From NCBI RefSeq assembly GCF_014842915.1, contig NZ_JACYXI010000001.1, positions 124,001-188,000 on the forward strand: a DNA stretch of 64,000 nt, given 5' to 3'. Below the pieces are notes generated by a model, which searched no databases, was not told the DNA's origin, and was given only the letters and a program-made list of their open reading frames with translations. A program made the translations under genes and the position numbers. This stretch comes from Roseibium litorale. Lineage in GTDB: Bacteria; Pseudomonadota; Alphaproteobacteria; Rhizobiales; Stappiaceae. Numbering within the stretch: the stretch's first letter is position 1; the number at the start of each line of letters is the position of its first letter. Of the stretch, positions 25,683 to 34,682 are shown in pieces.

Positions 25683-26136
25683 GTCAACCCAGCCCCGCAC
25701 ACGCAACTCTACCGTTTAGCATCAATAAGATGCTGTTTTTTATGGTAAATTTCAACCACTTCCGATTTTCAGGGTTTGTTGGAAGCGCTCCGCGCATTTC
25801 TGACAAGGCCTCCAACAAATGAGCATATGAACCTAAATACAGAAATCTGCAATTGGTTCCGTTCAAGAATGCTGCCATGCAACGATAATGGTTTCATTTT
25901 GCTTTCCGAACCGCTTGAGAGCACTTCGGATCCAACGTCCAGAACACCTCCAGAAGCTCTGAAATTCCGGACAATTATTGCTCCCGCCCGGCCCGTAAAG
26001 ACCGGACATCACGCAATGTTCCCGGAGACTTAAGAAAATAACTATGGCAGTTCCGTGATTTTTGTCAGACGTATGTCAAACACGATTTCTCACGAAAGCA
26101 TGAAGCGGCCTCCGGAAACACCGGAAACCCTCGACC
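25683..26136. other. intergenic region upstream of opgG, no gene found
   Basis: This 454-bp stretch is AT-richer than its flanks. Short frames occur in both directions but none has a ribosome binding site or protein-like composition. The opgG promoter must lie in its left part (AATAAGATGCTGTTTTTTATGG region). A small CCGGAAACACCGG hairpin occurs near 26115. Confidence 0.5.
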
Positions 26137-27249
26137 TTAGGCCCGCGAAAGACTTGCGAGAACAGTTTGCGCGAGTGACAGAGAAGCAGTCAGTCCGGGT
26201 GACTCGATACCGTAAAGAGCAATGAATCCGGCGATTCCGTGATTGGAAAAATTATCAACACGAAAATCTGCTGCCGCTTCTCCCGGACCGGAAATCTTCG
26301 GCCGGATACCGGAGTAATCCGGCACGAGGGAATTGTCCGGCAAGCCAGGCCAATAGCGGTGGATGGCCGCGTAGAACTTCTGGCTGCGGACCGGATCCAC
26401 CCGGTAATCGATGCGGTCAACCCATTCCACATCCGGACCGAACCGCGCCTGATGCTGGAGATCAAAGGTCAGGTGGACACCAAGTCCGCCCGGTTCTGGA
26501 ACAGGATAGACTAGCTGGGAAAAGGGTGCCCTGCCCGCCAGCTTGAAATAACTGCCCTTGGCCAGATAGGCCCCCGGCGGATTGGCACCCGGAATTCCAG
26601 CCGCCAGCCCTGGAGCATCGTGCCCGGCGCACAGGATCAGCTCACGGCAGGTGATCGTGTAGGGCTCTCCCCCCTCGCCTTCTGCCGCTACAGTGACGGA
26701 GAAACCGTCACGCGGCAGCTTCGAGAGCGACAAAACCCCGGTGTTGAGAACAACCTGCCCGCCATGGGCTTCGAGTTCCCCCTGAAGCGCCAGCATATAG
26801 CAATGGCTGTCGATGATGCCGGTCGAGGGGGAAAGCAGCGCCCCTTCCGAGTGAAGCTCCGGCTCAAGAGCCGTCACATCCGCCTTGGTAAGAGCCTTGA
26901 GGTCATGCACGCCGTTGGCGGCAGCCTTGGCCCGGATGCCTTCCAGCTCCGCCACCTGTTCCTTGTCCGAAGCGACGATCAGCTTGCCGATCCGCTCATG
27001 GGCGACACCGTGCTCGGCGCAGAAGCGGTACAACAGCTCCTTGCCCTCCACACAGGACCGGGCCTTGAGGCTGTCCTTGGGATAATAGATGCCTGCGTGA
27101 ATGACTTCACTGTTACGGGCACTCGTCTCGGAACCGATCAGGCCATGACGCTCCAGCACCATGACCTCCCGGCCGGACAGGCAAAGCGCCCGGGCGGTGG
27201 CAAGCCCCACCGCCCCGGCACCAATCACAAGGGTTTCGACGTCAAACAC
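26137..27249 (-). CDS. FAD-dependent oxidoreductase, LhgO-like
   Basis: A 370-residue DAO-type flavoprotein related to L-2-hydroxyglutarate dehydrogenase/oxidase (LhgO/YgaF). The FAD-binding motif GAGAVGLATARAL is near the N-terminus, followed by VLERHGLIGSETSARNSEVIHAGIYYP, the diagnostic LhgO region, then CYMLALQGELEAHGG and a C-terminal ISGPGEAAADFRVDNFSNHG. The family oxidises L-2-hydroxyglutarate to 2-oxoglutarate, feeding electrons to the quinone pool or oxygen. The GTG at 27249 has a suitably spaced GCGGGGAT upstream; a TTG at 27255 is an alternative. It begins about 22 bp after gatA and is probably the last gene of the gatC-GNAT-gatA operon. Confidence 0.85.
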   Translation of the reverse strand: MFDVETLVIGAGAVGLATARALCLSGREVMVLERHGLIGSETSARNSEVIHAGIYYPKDSLKARSCVEGKELLYRFCAEHGVAHERIGKLIVASDKEQVAELEGIRAKAAANGVHDLKALTKADVTALEPELHSEGALLSPSTGIIDSHCYMLALQGELEAHGGQVVLNTGVLSLSKLPRDGFSVTVAAEGEGGEPYTITCRELILCAGHDAPGLAAGIPGANPPGAYLAKGSYFKLAGRAPFSQLVYPVPEPGGLGVHLTFDLQHQARFGPDVEWVDRIDYRVDPVRSQKFYAAIHRYWPGLPDNSLVPDYSGIRPKISGPGEAAADFRVDNFSNHGIAGFIALYGIESPGLTASLSLAQTVLASLSRA

Positions 27250-27271
27250 GTCCAAATCCCCGCTCGGAGGC

Positions 27272-28756
27272 TTAAGCCCACCAGGTTTCCGGCGTGAACC
27301 GGCCAGCGGCCTGTTCGATGACGGAAGCGGTCTGGAACAGGGTGCTTTCGCCGAAGGGGCGTCCGATCAGTTGCAGCCCAAGCGGAAGACCCTTGGAGTC
27401 GAGACCTGCGGGAACCGATATCCCCGGAAGACCGGCCATGTTGAGCGTCACGGAGAAGACGTCCTGCAGGTACATCTTGACCGGATCGGCCGCCAGTTCC
27501 TTGTCGCCGATGGCGAAAGCGGAAGACGGGGTGATCGGGGTCAGGATGGCATCGACACCGGCATGGAAGGCCTGCTCGAAATCCCGCTTGATCAGGGTGC
27601 GGACCTTCTGCGCCTTCAGGTAATAGGCATCGTAATAACCGGCGGAGAGCACATAGGTGCCAACCATGATACGGCGCTGCACTTCCAGGCCGAAGCCTGC
27701 CGCGCGGCTGTTCTCGTACATCTCGACGATGTCCTTGCCCGGAACGCGCAGGCCGTAGCGCACGCCATCATAGCGGGCGAGGTTCGAGGAGGCTTCCGCC
27801 GGGGCCACGATGTAATAGGCCGGGAGGGCATATTTCGTGTGTGGCAGGGAAATGTCGACGATCTCCGCGCCTGCATCCTTGAGCATCTGGATGCCCTGCT
27901 TCCACAGTGCATCGATCTCTTCGGGCATGCCTTCGATGCGGTATTCCGCCGGGATGCCGATCTTGAGACCCTTCACGGACTGGCCGATGGCAGCTTCATA
28001 GTCCGGCACTTCGATATCGACCGACGTCGTATCCTTCGCATCGACGCTGGCCATGGACTTCAGCAGGATCGCGGCATCGCGCACGTCATGGGCAATCGGC
28101 CCCGCCTGATCGAGGGAAGAGGCATAGGCAACAATGCCCCAGCGCGAACAGCGGCCATAGGTCGGTTTGATGCCGACGGTGCCGGTGAAGGCGGCCGGCT
28201 GGCGGATGGATCCGCCCGTATCGGTCGCGGTGGCGCCCATGCACAGACGGGCAGCAACGGCAGCGGCGGACCCGCCGGAGGAACCGCCCGGAACCAGCTT
28301 GTCGTCCGAGCCCTTGGCCTTCCACGGATTGACCACCGGACCGTAGTAGGAGCTTTCATTGGAGGAGCCCATGGCGAACTCATCCATGTTGAGCTTGCCG
28401 AGCAGCACCGCCCCGTCGGCCCACAGATTGGAGGTCACTGTGGATTCGTAGGTGGGCTTGAAACCGTCGAGAACATGGCTGCAGGCCTGGGTATGGATGC
28501 CCTTGGTGGCAAACAGGTCCTTCACGCCAAGCGGAATGCCTTCCAGCGCACCACCTTCACCCTTGGCGAGACGCTCATCGGACGCCTTTGCCATGTCCAG
28601 CGCCTTATCGGCGGTCACAGCCACATAGGCGTTCAGCGCGCCATTGCCCGCCTCGATGTTCTTCAGGAACGCCGAGGTCAGGTCTGTCGCGGTGAAATCC
28701 TTGCGTTTCAGCGCTTCGCGCGCTTCGGCGATGGTCAGTTTGGTCAAGTCGGTCAT
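27272..28756 (-). CDS. gatA: Asp-tRNA(Asn)/Glu-tRNA(Gln) amidotransferase subunit A
   Basis: A 494-residue amidase-signature enzyme that releases ammonia from glutamine for the GatCAB transamidation. The [16 protein letters not shown] segment contains the cis-Ser and nucleophile region, [10 protein letters not shown] has the catalytic Lys, and [30 protein letters not shown] is the core signature. [18 protein letters not shown] and the C-terminal [16 protein letters not shown] also match. The start is placed at the ATG 28756, the usual [14 protein letters not shown]-terminus. It sits in one unit with gatC and a GNAT gene. Confidence 0.97.
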   Translation of the reverse strand: MTDLTKLTIAEAREALKRKDFTATDLTSAFLKNIEAGNGALNAYVAVTADKALDMAKASDERLAKGEGGALEGIPLGVKDLFATKGIHTQACSHVLDGFKPTYESTVTSNLWADGAVLLGKLNMDEFAMGSSNESSYYGPVVNPWKAKGSDDKLVPGGSSGGSAAAVAARLCMGATATDTGGSIRQPAAFTGTVGIKPTYGRCSRWGIVAYASSLDQAGPIAHDVRDAAILLKSMASVDAKDTTSVDIEVPDYEAAIGQSVKGLKIGIPAEYRIEGMPEEIDALWKQGIQMLKDAGAEIVDISLPHTKYALPAYYIVAPAEASSNLARYDGVRYGLRVPGKDIVEMYENSRAAGFGLEVQRRIMVGTYVLSAGYYDAYYLKAQKVRTLIKRDFEQAFHAGVDAILTPITPSSAFAIGDKELAADPVKMYLQDVFSVTLNMAGLPGISVPAGLDSKGLPLGLQLIGRPFGESTLFQTASVIEQAAGRFTPETWWA

Positions 28757-28769
28757 TGTCGGGACCTCA

Positions 28770-29234
28770 TTAGGCGGCGTTGACTGGCCGCTGATAGAAT
28801 ATCGAATAGGGGCTGTCCGGATAATCCAGGACAGGACCGCAGCGGGCGAAGCCCGCGTTCTCATAGATGCGCCACGCAGCCGGATGTTTGTCGCCGGTCT
28901 CCAGCACGAGGCGGGTCAACCCCTCCTCCTTGGCCAGCGACACGATCCGGTCCAGGATCGCGCTGCCCAGCCCCTGCCCCTGAAAGGCGGGACGGGTGTA
29001 CATGCGTTTCACCTCGCCGATGCCATCGCCGTGCCGGAGCAAAGCCCCGCAGGCTGCCATTGCGCCTTCCACGCGGGCCACAAAGACAGTCGTCTCCGGC
29101 CCGGCCATTTCTTCCGGCGTCATGTGATAGCAAGCCTCGGGCGGCGACAGTTCCAGAAGAACCGCGTTCAATTCGCGGATCATCTGTCTCATCCCGTCGC
29201 TAAGCGGGCTTTCGGTGGCGATCGTGGCGGTCAT
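28770..29234 (-). CDS. GNAT family N-acetyltransferase inside the gat operon
   Basis: A 154-residue single-domain acetyltransferase. The acetyl-CoA loop is QGQGLGSA after the [11 protein letters not shown] strand, and the C-terminal part has [31 protein letters not shown]. It lies 12 bp after gatC and 13 bp before gatA on the same strand, so it is almost certainly co-transcribed. The substrate is not predictable; small-molecule acetylation is likelier than protein acetylation. Confidence 0.88.
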   Translation of the reverse strand: MTATIATESPLSDGMRQMIRELNAVLLELSPPEACYHMTPEEMAGPETTVFVARVEGAMAACGALLRHGDGIGEVKRMYTRPAFQGQGLGSAILDRIVSLAKEEGLTRLVLETGDKHPAAWRIYENAGFARCGPVLDYPDSPYSIFYQRPVNAA

Positions 29235-29246
29235 GCGGGTAGCGGC

Positions 29247-29534
29247 TTACTCGACCACCTTCGGCACCATGAAGAAGTTGTCTTCGCTCATGGGCGCGTT
29301 GCGGGTGATGTCGTCCGGATAGTTGCCGTCGGTCACGCCATCCTGACGCTTCTTCATGGTCTGCTCGACAACAGAGGTCAGCGGCTCGACGCCAGTGACA
29401 TCGACTTCATCAAGCTGTTCAACAAAACCGAGGATACCGTTGAGCTGACCGGTCATGAGCTCTGCGCCCTCATCGCTCACCTTGATACGGGCAAGACGCG
29501 CCACGCGTTTGACGGTTTCAATGTCGACGGACAT
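29247..29534 (-). CDS. gatC: Asp-tRNA(Asn)/Glu-tRNA(Gln) amidotransferase subunit C
   Basis: A 95-residue GatC that stabilises the GatA-GatB interface. It shows the family pattern [21 protein letters not shown], a central [22 protein letters not shown] and the C-terminal [18 protein letters not shown]. The ATG at 29534 matches homologue starts. It is the first gene of the unit gatC-GNAT-gatA. Confidence 0.96.
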   Translation of the reverse strand: MSVDIETVKRVARLARIKVSDEGAELMTGQLNGILGFVEQLDEVDVTGVEPLTSVVEQTMKKRQDGVTDGNYPDDITRNAPMSEDNFFMVPKVVE

Positions 29535-29659
29535 GAACACCCTTCCTTTGATCTGATTTGTCTGCCCCGGCACGAAGCCGGGCATGAGCCCCTGTTTTTC
29601 TCAATCCGCCTCCCTGAGCAAGAGCTCTCTCTTGCCTCACGGCAAAAAAGAAGCTTATA

Positions 29660-29679
29660 TCGGTACCAATGGTAACCGA
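29660..29679. promoter_or_regulatory. palindromic operator candidate upstream of darcynin-tetR
   Basis: TCGGTACCAATGGTAACCGA is a near-perfect dyad (TCGGT...ACCGA outside, ACC-AAT-GGT inside) that ends 14 bp before the ATG at 29694. Its size and symmetry suit autoregulation by the TetR-family protein encoded just downstream. Confidence 0.55.
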
Positions 29680-29693
29680 ATTAGGAAAATCAA

Positions 29694-30041
29694 ATGCCGG
29701 ATATTCGCCCGCTGCCCATGACCGCTATCGTCTACCTGGCCTTCGAACCCACCTGGCTTGCCCTCAGCAGGGCTGAGCGGGGCAAATGGGCGGAACATGC
29801 AGGCGGCATTCTGGCCAGGCATCCCGGGGTATCGTTCACCTGGTATGATGCAGATGCGCTGTCCGGCAGTTTCACCGACTTTGCCATCTGCAGCTTCACA
29901 GACATCCGCGCCTATCACCACCTCTGGGAGGAGCTGCGCGACACAGAGATCTTCACCCGCCCCTATGCACGGATCACCAATGTGACCATGGGCATCGAGA
30001 ACGGCTATGGCGACTACGAAAAGAGCCCCGGAAATGCCTGA
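29694..30041 (+). CDS. darcynin family protein
   Basis: A 115-residue protein that matches the small darcynin family: MTAIVYLAFEPTWLALSRAERG, then ARHPGVSFTWYDADALSGSFTDFAICSFTDIRAYHHLWEELRDTEIFTRPYARI. It is predicted to be a compact alpha/beta fold related to dimeric alpha-beta barrels. Its biochemical role is unestablished. The last 8 bases overlap the putative start of the tetR gene, and a palindrome lies in its promoter, so it is probably the target of that repressor. Confidence 0.78.
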   Translation: MPDIRPLPMTAIVYLAFEPTWLALSRAERGKWAEHAGGILARHPGVSFTWYDADALSGSFTDFAICSFTDIRAYHHLWEELRDTEIFTRPYARITNVTMGIENGYGDYEKSPGNA

Positions 30042-30636
30042 TCAGGAGCGCCCGGCCGGGCGCCCGAAGGAGAACCGGATCACAGACGCCCTTCTGGAAA
30101 CCGCACTCGAAGAGCTTGCTGAAAAAGGCTATGAGGCGATGACGATCGGGAGCCTTGCCGCCCGCGTTCACACCAGCAAACAGGCCGTCTACCGGCGCTG
30201 GAATGACAAGGCCGCCCTTGCTGCGGCGGCAATCCGCCATGCCCTGGCGCAGGCCAACCCTGCCCCGCCCCAGCGAGGCAGTGTCGCGCGGGACCTGGAG
30301 ACGGCCCTCACCAACACGGTCACCGCCCTTCAGGATACACCGCTTGGCAGCGCCATCCGCGCTCTGATCCCCTTGCGCGATCATCCAGACCTCAGAGACG
30401 TTCTGAGCGAGGCGGAAGATGCAAGACGGCTGCTGTTGCGGCAGATCTTCATCGCCACCCCCTTTGAGGCCGAGATGGAAACACGGATCGATCTGCTGCT
30501 GGGGTTGATCTACTTCAACCATCACATCCGGGCCCGTCAGGTCACGCCCGAGATGATCGGCAGCGCCATTCATCTGGTGCTCGGCCTGACCGCCCCCAAA
30601 GCACCGGCGCCTCGCGCAGCTGTGGCGCGCCCGTGA
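30034..30636 (+). CDS. TetR family transcriptional regulator
   Basis: A 200-residue repressor. The N-terminal TetR DNA-binding domain is RITDALLETALEELAEKGYEAMTIGSLAARVHTSKQAVYRRWNDKAALAAAAI, with the recognition helix around VHTSKQAVYRRW. The C-terminal ligand-binding region is all-helical (ETALTNTVTALQDTPLGSAI...). The ATG at 30034 overlaps the end of the darcynin gene by 8 bp; an ATG at 30007 is possible. It probably senses a small molecule and represses the two-gene unit through the 29660 palindrome. Confidence 0.88.
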   Translation: MPDQERPAGRPKENRITDALLETALEELAEKGYEAMTIGSLAARVHTSKQAVYRRWNDKAALAAAAIRHALAQANPAPPQRGSVARDLETALTNTVTALQDTPLGSAIRALIPLRDHPDLRDVLSEAEDARRLLLRQIFIATPFEAEMETRIDLLLGLIYFNHHIRARQVTPEMIGSAIHLVLGLTAPKAPAPRAAVARP

Positions 30637-30734
30637 TCAGGCTTGATTGGCGGTTTTTCAGCGCCTGAGGCAATCCTTGAGGCCAAGGGCGGGTGCGTTT
30701 CCGCACTCGCCGCAAGTCAGGGAGATCTGCCATC

Positions 30735-31244
30735 ATGACCCGTATCCGACCCGCCCTCGCCAGCCTTCTGCTCGGTGCTGCCATACTGACCACCGCCCCG
30801 CTTTCCCTTGTTCAGGAATCTGCCTTCGCGGACGAGATCACCAACTACGTAAAGGATGGCGCGGCCATCGGCGGTACGGATCCCGTCGCCTATTTCACCG
30901 AGCACAAGCCGGTTCAGGGCAGCGGCCAGTTCACCGCGGACTATCAGGGTGTGACCTGGAAATTCGCCTCCGCCGCAAACCGCGACCTCTTCCAGGCCAA
31001 CCCGGCGAAATATGCCCCGCAATACGGCGGTTTTTGCGCCTTCGGCGCAAGCAAAGGCTTCAAAGTGCCAGTGGTGCCAAATGCCTGGAAAATCGTGGAC
31101 GGCAAACTCTACCTGAACAACAGCCCCGCCGTTCAGGAACGCTTTCTCGCCGACACCTCAGGCATCATCCATGATGCAGACCTGAACTGGCAGATCATCA
31201 AGGACAAGAAGGCCGAAGACCTGAAGGAACCGATTATCCGGTAG
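30735..31244 (+). CDS. exported YHS-domain protein
   Basis: A 169-residue protein with a signal peptide (MTRIRPALASLLLGAAILTTAPLSLVQESAFA, cleavage near 32), followed by a YHS domain: AAIGGTDPVAYFTEHKPVQGSGQFTADYQGVTWKFASAANRDLFQANPAKYAPQYGGFCAFGASKG. The YHS fold often binds metal or senses redox. Exported single-YHS proteins are common in marine alphaproteobacteria and have unclear function. The start at 30735 follows GGGAG. Confidence 0.85.
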   Translation: MTRIRPALASLLLGAAILTTAPLSLVQESAFADEITNYVKDGAAIGGTDPVAYFTEHKPVQGSGQFTADYQGVTWKFASAANRDLFQANPAKYAPQYGGFCAFGASKGFKVPVVPNAWKIVDGKLYLNNSPAVQERFLADTSGIIHDADLNWQIIKDKKAEDLKEPIIR

Positions 31245-31285
31245 GCTGATCTGATGGCACACCCATCCATTTGCTCTGAATGGCA

Positions 31286-31308
31286 GGCGCAGCGGTTCCC
31301 GCTGCGCC
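31286..31308. terminator. bidirectional terminator
   Basis: GGCGCAGCGG (31286-31295) and CCGCTGCGCC (31299-31308) form a 10-bp stem with a 3-base loop, followed by CTCCTTATTGT. It lies between the converging YHS and phoX genes. Confidence 0.7.
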
Positions 31309-31328
31309 CTCCTTATTGTCTCTGAAAC

Positions 31329-33221
31329 TCAGCCAATCAGCGCCTTGTCGTCACGGCGGACGGCGATGATGGACGAGCGCGGCAGCTTGCCTTCGCCATC
31401 CGGGAACGGCGCGCTCGGGTGCTGGATACCGACGAATGCCGTGCGCAGGTCTGCGGACCAGCACAGGCCCGTCACTTCCGAACCGATGGGAGCCGTCAGG
31501 AAGCGGGCAATCTCGCCTGTGACCGGATCACCGATCAGCATCTGGTTGTTGCCCTGACCTGCGAAATCCCCTTCGTTGCTGTCTTCCCCATCCGTCTGGA
31601 TCCACAGCAGCCCGCGGGTGTCGAAAGCCATACCGTCCGGAGAATTAAACATGTTCCCGGCGTTCACGTTCGGCGAGCCTGCATAGGCATCCTTGTGGAC
31701 CGCCGGGTTGCCGGCCATGACGAACAGATCCCACTTGAACTTCGTATCCGCGTGATCGTCATTCTCCGGATACCAGCGAACGATCTGGCCGTATTCATTC
31801 TTTTCGCGCGGGTTCGGACCACCCACCGGGGTTTCGTCGCCACCTGCGTTGGGTTTCACTCCACGGTTCTTGTTGTTGGTCAGCGCGCAATAGGCCTCGA
31901 CAGCCACCGGGTTCACCGCAATCCATTCCGGACGGTCCATGGTCGTCGCGCCGACCCTGGAAGCTGCCATGCGGGTGAAGATGCAGATTTCCGGCAGGCT
32001 CATGCCGGTTGTCCCTTCAGTCAGCGCGAGCCACTCACCGGTGCCATCATCGTGGAACTTGGCAACATAGAGAATGCCATCGTCCAGAAGACCATCGGTG
32101 CTGCCACCTGCCTGATAGGTGCCGTTGGAGACGAACTTGTAGAGAAACTCGCCGCGCTCATCATCGCCCATGTAGACAATGACCCGGCCGTCACGTGCCA
32201 GGGCGCACTCGGCATTCTCATGCTTGATACGGCCGAGAGCGGTACGCTTGACAGGAGTGGACTCCGGATCAGCCGGGTTGATTTCAACCACGTAACCCGC
32301 ACGCCTCGGCTCGTTGACGTTCTTGGAGATGTCGAACCGCTCGTCAAACTTCTCATAGGCGTAGCGGGTCTCGACAGAGATGCCGTAGCGCTTGAAGTCT
32401 TCCGGCAGTTCGAAGCCTGCATCGGTGGAGCCGAAGTAGCTGTTGAAGTTCTCTTCACAGGTCAGATAGGTGCCCCAGGGGGTCTTGCCTGCGCCGCAGT
32501 TGTTAAAGGTGCCGAGAGACTGAGTGCCCTCCGGATCAGCGTCGGTCTTGAGCAGATCATGACCGGCTGCCGGACCCGAGAAAGTCATTGGCGTCAGGTG
32601 GGTGATGCGGCGGTTCAGCGGGCTGTCGACCACGATCTTCCAGCCGTCATCTCCCTCAGCAACTTCCATCACGGTCACGCCCTGCAGGTTCTGCAGCTTG
32701 CGCACGTCTTCAAGCGACGCAGGCATCCCGCCGTCGTTCTTCGGCAGGTTGATCTTGGGATTCACATATTCATGGTTCACCGTGATCACTTGGCGCTCGC
32801 CCACGGTGAAGAACTCCATGCCATCCGTGTTCTCGCCAAAGATACGGTCGGCAGAAGCTGCATCACCGCCCGTTGCGTGATCGAAGTCGGCTGCGTTGGA
32901 GAAGAGCTTGTCGCCCCAGCTGGCGACGATATCCCAAGTATAACCTTCCGGGACATGGACAATGCTGTCGGTCGCAATGTCCACCGGCTTGAAAGCAAAA
33001 CGACTGGCGGTCATCGCTTCAGCAGAGGTCGAGGACAGAAGGCTGGCTGCGGAACCAAGGCCCATAGCTGCGGCGCCAGACCCAAACGCCAGCACGCCCA
33101 GGAAACCACGGCGGGACAGAGCGGTTTCGACAACAGCATCAAAGCCGGTCGTCTCAGGGGCCGGGCGCTGCAGTTCGTCCCACTCGTCGAAAGACATGTC
33201 ATCGGTGTTACGGTCGGTCAT
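31329..33221 (-). CDS. phoX: PhoX family phosphatase (Tat-exported)
   Basis: A 630-residue protein of the PhoX/DUF839 family, calcium-dependent periplasmic alkaline phosphatases that release phosphate from phosphoesters. The twin-arginine signal SRRGFLGVLAFG starts at residue 36, with the hydrophobic segment running to about 68. Family segments include GDKLFSNAADFDHATGGDA, VITVNHEYVNPK, LGTFNNCGAGKTPWGTYLTCEENFNSYFG, IKHENAECALARDGRVIVYMGDDERGEFLYKFVS and DGMAFDTRGLLWIQTDGE. A candidate Pho box lies 59 bp upstream, fitting induction under phosphate starvation. Single-gene unit. Confidence 0.93.
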   Translation of the reverse strand: MTDRNTDDMSFDEWDELQRPAPETTGFDAVVETALSRRGFLGVLAFGSGAAAMGLGSAASLLSSTSAEAMTASRFAFKPVDIATDSIVHVPEGYTWDIVASWGDKLFSNAADFDHATGGDAASADRIFGENTDGMEFFTVGERQVITVNHEYVNPKINLPKNDGGMPASLEDVRKLQNLQGVTVMEVAEGDDGWKIVVDSPLNRRITHLTPMTFSGPAAGHDLLKTDADPEGTQSLGTFNNCGAGKTPWGTYLTCEENFNSYFGSTDAGFELPEDFKRYGISVETRYAYEKFDERFDISKNVNEPRRAGYVVEINPADPESTPVKRTALGRIKHENAECALARDGRVIVYMGDDERGEFLYKFVSNGTYQAGGSTDGLLDDGILYVAKFHDDGTGEWLALTEGTTGMSLPEICIFTRMAASRVGATTMDRPEWIAVNPVAVEAYCALTNNKNRGVKPNAGGDETPVGGPNPREKNEYGQIVRWYPENDDHADTKFKWDLFVMAGNPAVHKDAYAGSPNVNAGNMFNSPDGMAFDTRGLLWIQTDGEDSNEGDFAGQGNNQMLIGDPVTGEIARFLTAPIGSEVTGLCWSADLRTAFVGIQHPSAPFPDGEGKLPRSSIIAVRRDDKALIG

Positions 33222-33279
33222 AGCTTGCTCTCCAGATGGCTGGCTATTGAAAATGACCAGAACCGGATAGGAGGCTTGC

Positions 33280-33297
33280 GTGACAGTTCAGCGACAT
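33280..33297 (-). promoter_or_regulatory. candidate Pho box upstream of phoX
   Basis: On the minus strand ATGTCGC-TGAA-CTGTCAC forms two 7-bp direct repeats 11 bp apart. It matches the CTGTCAT-N4-CTGTCAT architecture bound by PhoB at about 10 of 14 positions. It ends 59 bp before the phoX ATG, an expected activator position. Confidence 0.5.
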
Positions 33298-33452
33298 GCG
33301 GACCAGGGCACGAGACGGATGTGTTCCGTATGTAATTTTATAACGAAACAACACCATGCGAACGCTAGGATTTCCCCCTAACCGCGGCAAGTTGACGCAC
33401 TCCGGTTTGGAGATCTCAAGACAGGCCCATCAGCGTCCTTGCAAGCTCCTTT

Positions 33453-33899
33453 TCAGGCGCTTTGCCGTTCGGACGCCTCTTGCTCATCATAGCGCTGCCG
33501 GGCCTGGTCGATAGCCGGCAGGTTGTTGAGTGCCCACTGCCCTAAGCCTTTCAAAGGTTCCCTGAACGATTTCCCGAGCGGTGTCAGCGAATATTCCACC
33601 TTGGGCGGGATCGTTGGATGATAGGTGCGGTTGACCATGCCATCCCGCTCCAGTTCGCGCAGGGTGAGGCTCAGCATGCGCTGGGAAATGCCCAGGTTCC
33701 GCTTCAGCTCGTTGAACCGCAGTATTCCATAATTCGCCAGTGAAATGACGATCAAAACACTCCAGCGGTCGCCAACGCGAGACAGGACTTCATTGATCCG
33801 GCTGCAATCCTTGCACTTGCCTTCAGCCTTCAAGACGGTTCCCTCCGTGTAACCGGGGCTCAAAAATGTGCCTTCTTGCAGCCATTTCCGGTTCCTCAT
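33453..33899 (-). CDS. HxlR family transcriptional regulator
   Basis: A 148-residue winged-helix regulator of the HxlR/YodB type. Two cysteines precede the DNA-binding domain (C29, C32 in KCKDCSRI), as in thiol-sensing members. The HTH region is VGDRWSVLIVISLANYGILRFNELKRNLGISQRMLSLTLRELERDGMVNR, followed by the wing (VEYSLTPLGKSF). It is divergent from the nitroreductase gene with a 54-bp gap and probably represses it in response to electrophiles or quinones. Confidence 0.9.
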   Translation of the reverse strand: MRNRKWLQEGTFLSPGYTEGTVLKAEGKCKDCSRINEVLSRVGDRWSVLIVISLANYGILRFNELKRNLGISQRMLSLTLRELERDGMVNRTYHPTIPPKVEYSLTPLGKSFREPLKGLGQWALNNLPAIDQARQRYDEQEASERQSA

Positions 33900-33953
33900 A
33901 TGTCTTCGATTACAAATCTATACCACTCTTTGCATTGACGGAAGGAAGTCGGA

Positions 33954-34595
33954 ATGACGCAGAGCTCCCTGATCGAGAAGCTGAACTGGCGTTATGCCAC
34001 CAAGAAGATGGATCCGTCCAAGCCGGTTCCGCAGGAAAAGGTCGACCAGATCGTTGAAGCGATCCGCATGGCCCCGACCTCAAGCGGCGTGCAGCCGTTC
34101 GAAGTGTTCGTGATCACCAATCCGGACATCCGCGCCAAGATCCGCCCGGTCGCATGGGATCAGGCTCAGATCACCGACGGCTCCCACCTCATCGTCTTTG
34201 CTGCCTGGGACAATTACACCGCCGAGCGCATCGACGCCGTCACCCGGCAGATGACCGACGAACGCGGCGAAATCCCGCTTCTGAATGACTATTATGAGAA
34301 GCTGAAGGCAAACTATCTGCCGCGCGATGCCGAGGTGAACTATCACCATGCCGCGCGCCAGGCCTATATCGCTCTCGGCTTTGCCCTGGCTGCCGCCGCT
34401 GAACTTGAAGTCGACTGCACGCCGATGGAAGGCTTCGACCCGGCCAAGGTCGACGAAATTCTCGGCCTGAAGGAACGCGGCCTGCGATCCGTCCTCCTGC
34501 TTCCGCTCGGCTACCGTCAAGCTGACGCCGACTGGCTGCTGCCGATGAAGAAGGTCCGCAAGTCCAAGGCTGCCATGGTCACGGAAATCGCCTGA
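33954..34595 (+). CDS. NAD(P)H-dependent nitroreductase (NfsB-like)
   Basis: A 213-residue FMN-dependent oxidoreductase. The FMN-binding N-terminal region is LNWRYATKKMDPSKPVPQEKVDQIVEAIRMAPTSSGVQPFEVFVI, and the C-terminal ALGFALAAAAELEVDCTPMEGFDP...LLLPLGYRQADADW matches the NfsB/YdgI group. The family reduces nitroaromatics, quinones and flavins. GGAAGGAAGTCGGA precedes the ATG. Divergent HxlR regulator upstream; strong terminator downstream. Confidence 0.92.
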   Translation: MTQSSLIEKLNWRYATKKMDPSKPVPQEKVDQIVEAIRMAPTSSGVQPFEVFVITNPDIRAKIRPVAWDQAQITDGSHLIVFAAWDNYTAERIDAVTRQMTDERGEIPLLNDYYEKLKANYLPRDAEVNYHHAARQAYIALGFALAAAAELEVDCTPMEGFDPAKVDEILGLKERGLRSVLLLPLGYRQADADWLLPMKKVRKSKAAMVTEIA

Positions 34596-34626
34596 TCACT
34601 CGGGTTCAGGACGTCGAAAACAGAAG

Positions 34627-34656
34627 GCCCGGCGGAATTTCCTTCCGCCGGGCTTT
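34627..34656. terminator. intrinsic terminator
   Basis: GCCCGGCGGAA (34627-34637) pairs with TTCCGCCGGGC (34643-34653), giving an 11-bp stem with a 5-base loop followed by TTTCT. It lies between the converging nitroreductase and UPF0173 genes and can act in both directions. Confidence 0.85.
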
Positions 34657-34682
34657 CTATGCAACTGGTCCGCCTTGCCGCT

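Noticed and set aside
25776-26033. An 85-codon frame upstream of opgG
   Set aside because: No ribosome binding site, unusual composition, AT-rich intergenic context.
27161-28783. A 540-codon open frame antisense to gatA
   Set aside because: Shadow of gatA with no recognisable domain.
31419-33335. A 638-codon open frame antisense to phoX
   Set aside because: Composition effect of high-GC coding DNA; phoX motifs on the minus strand explain the region.
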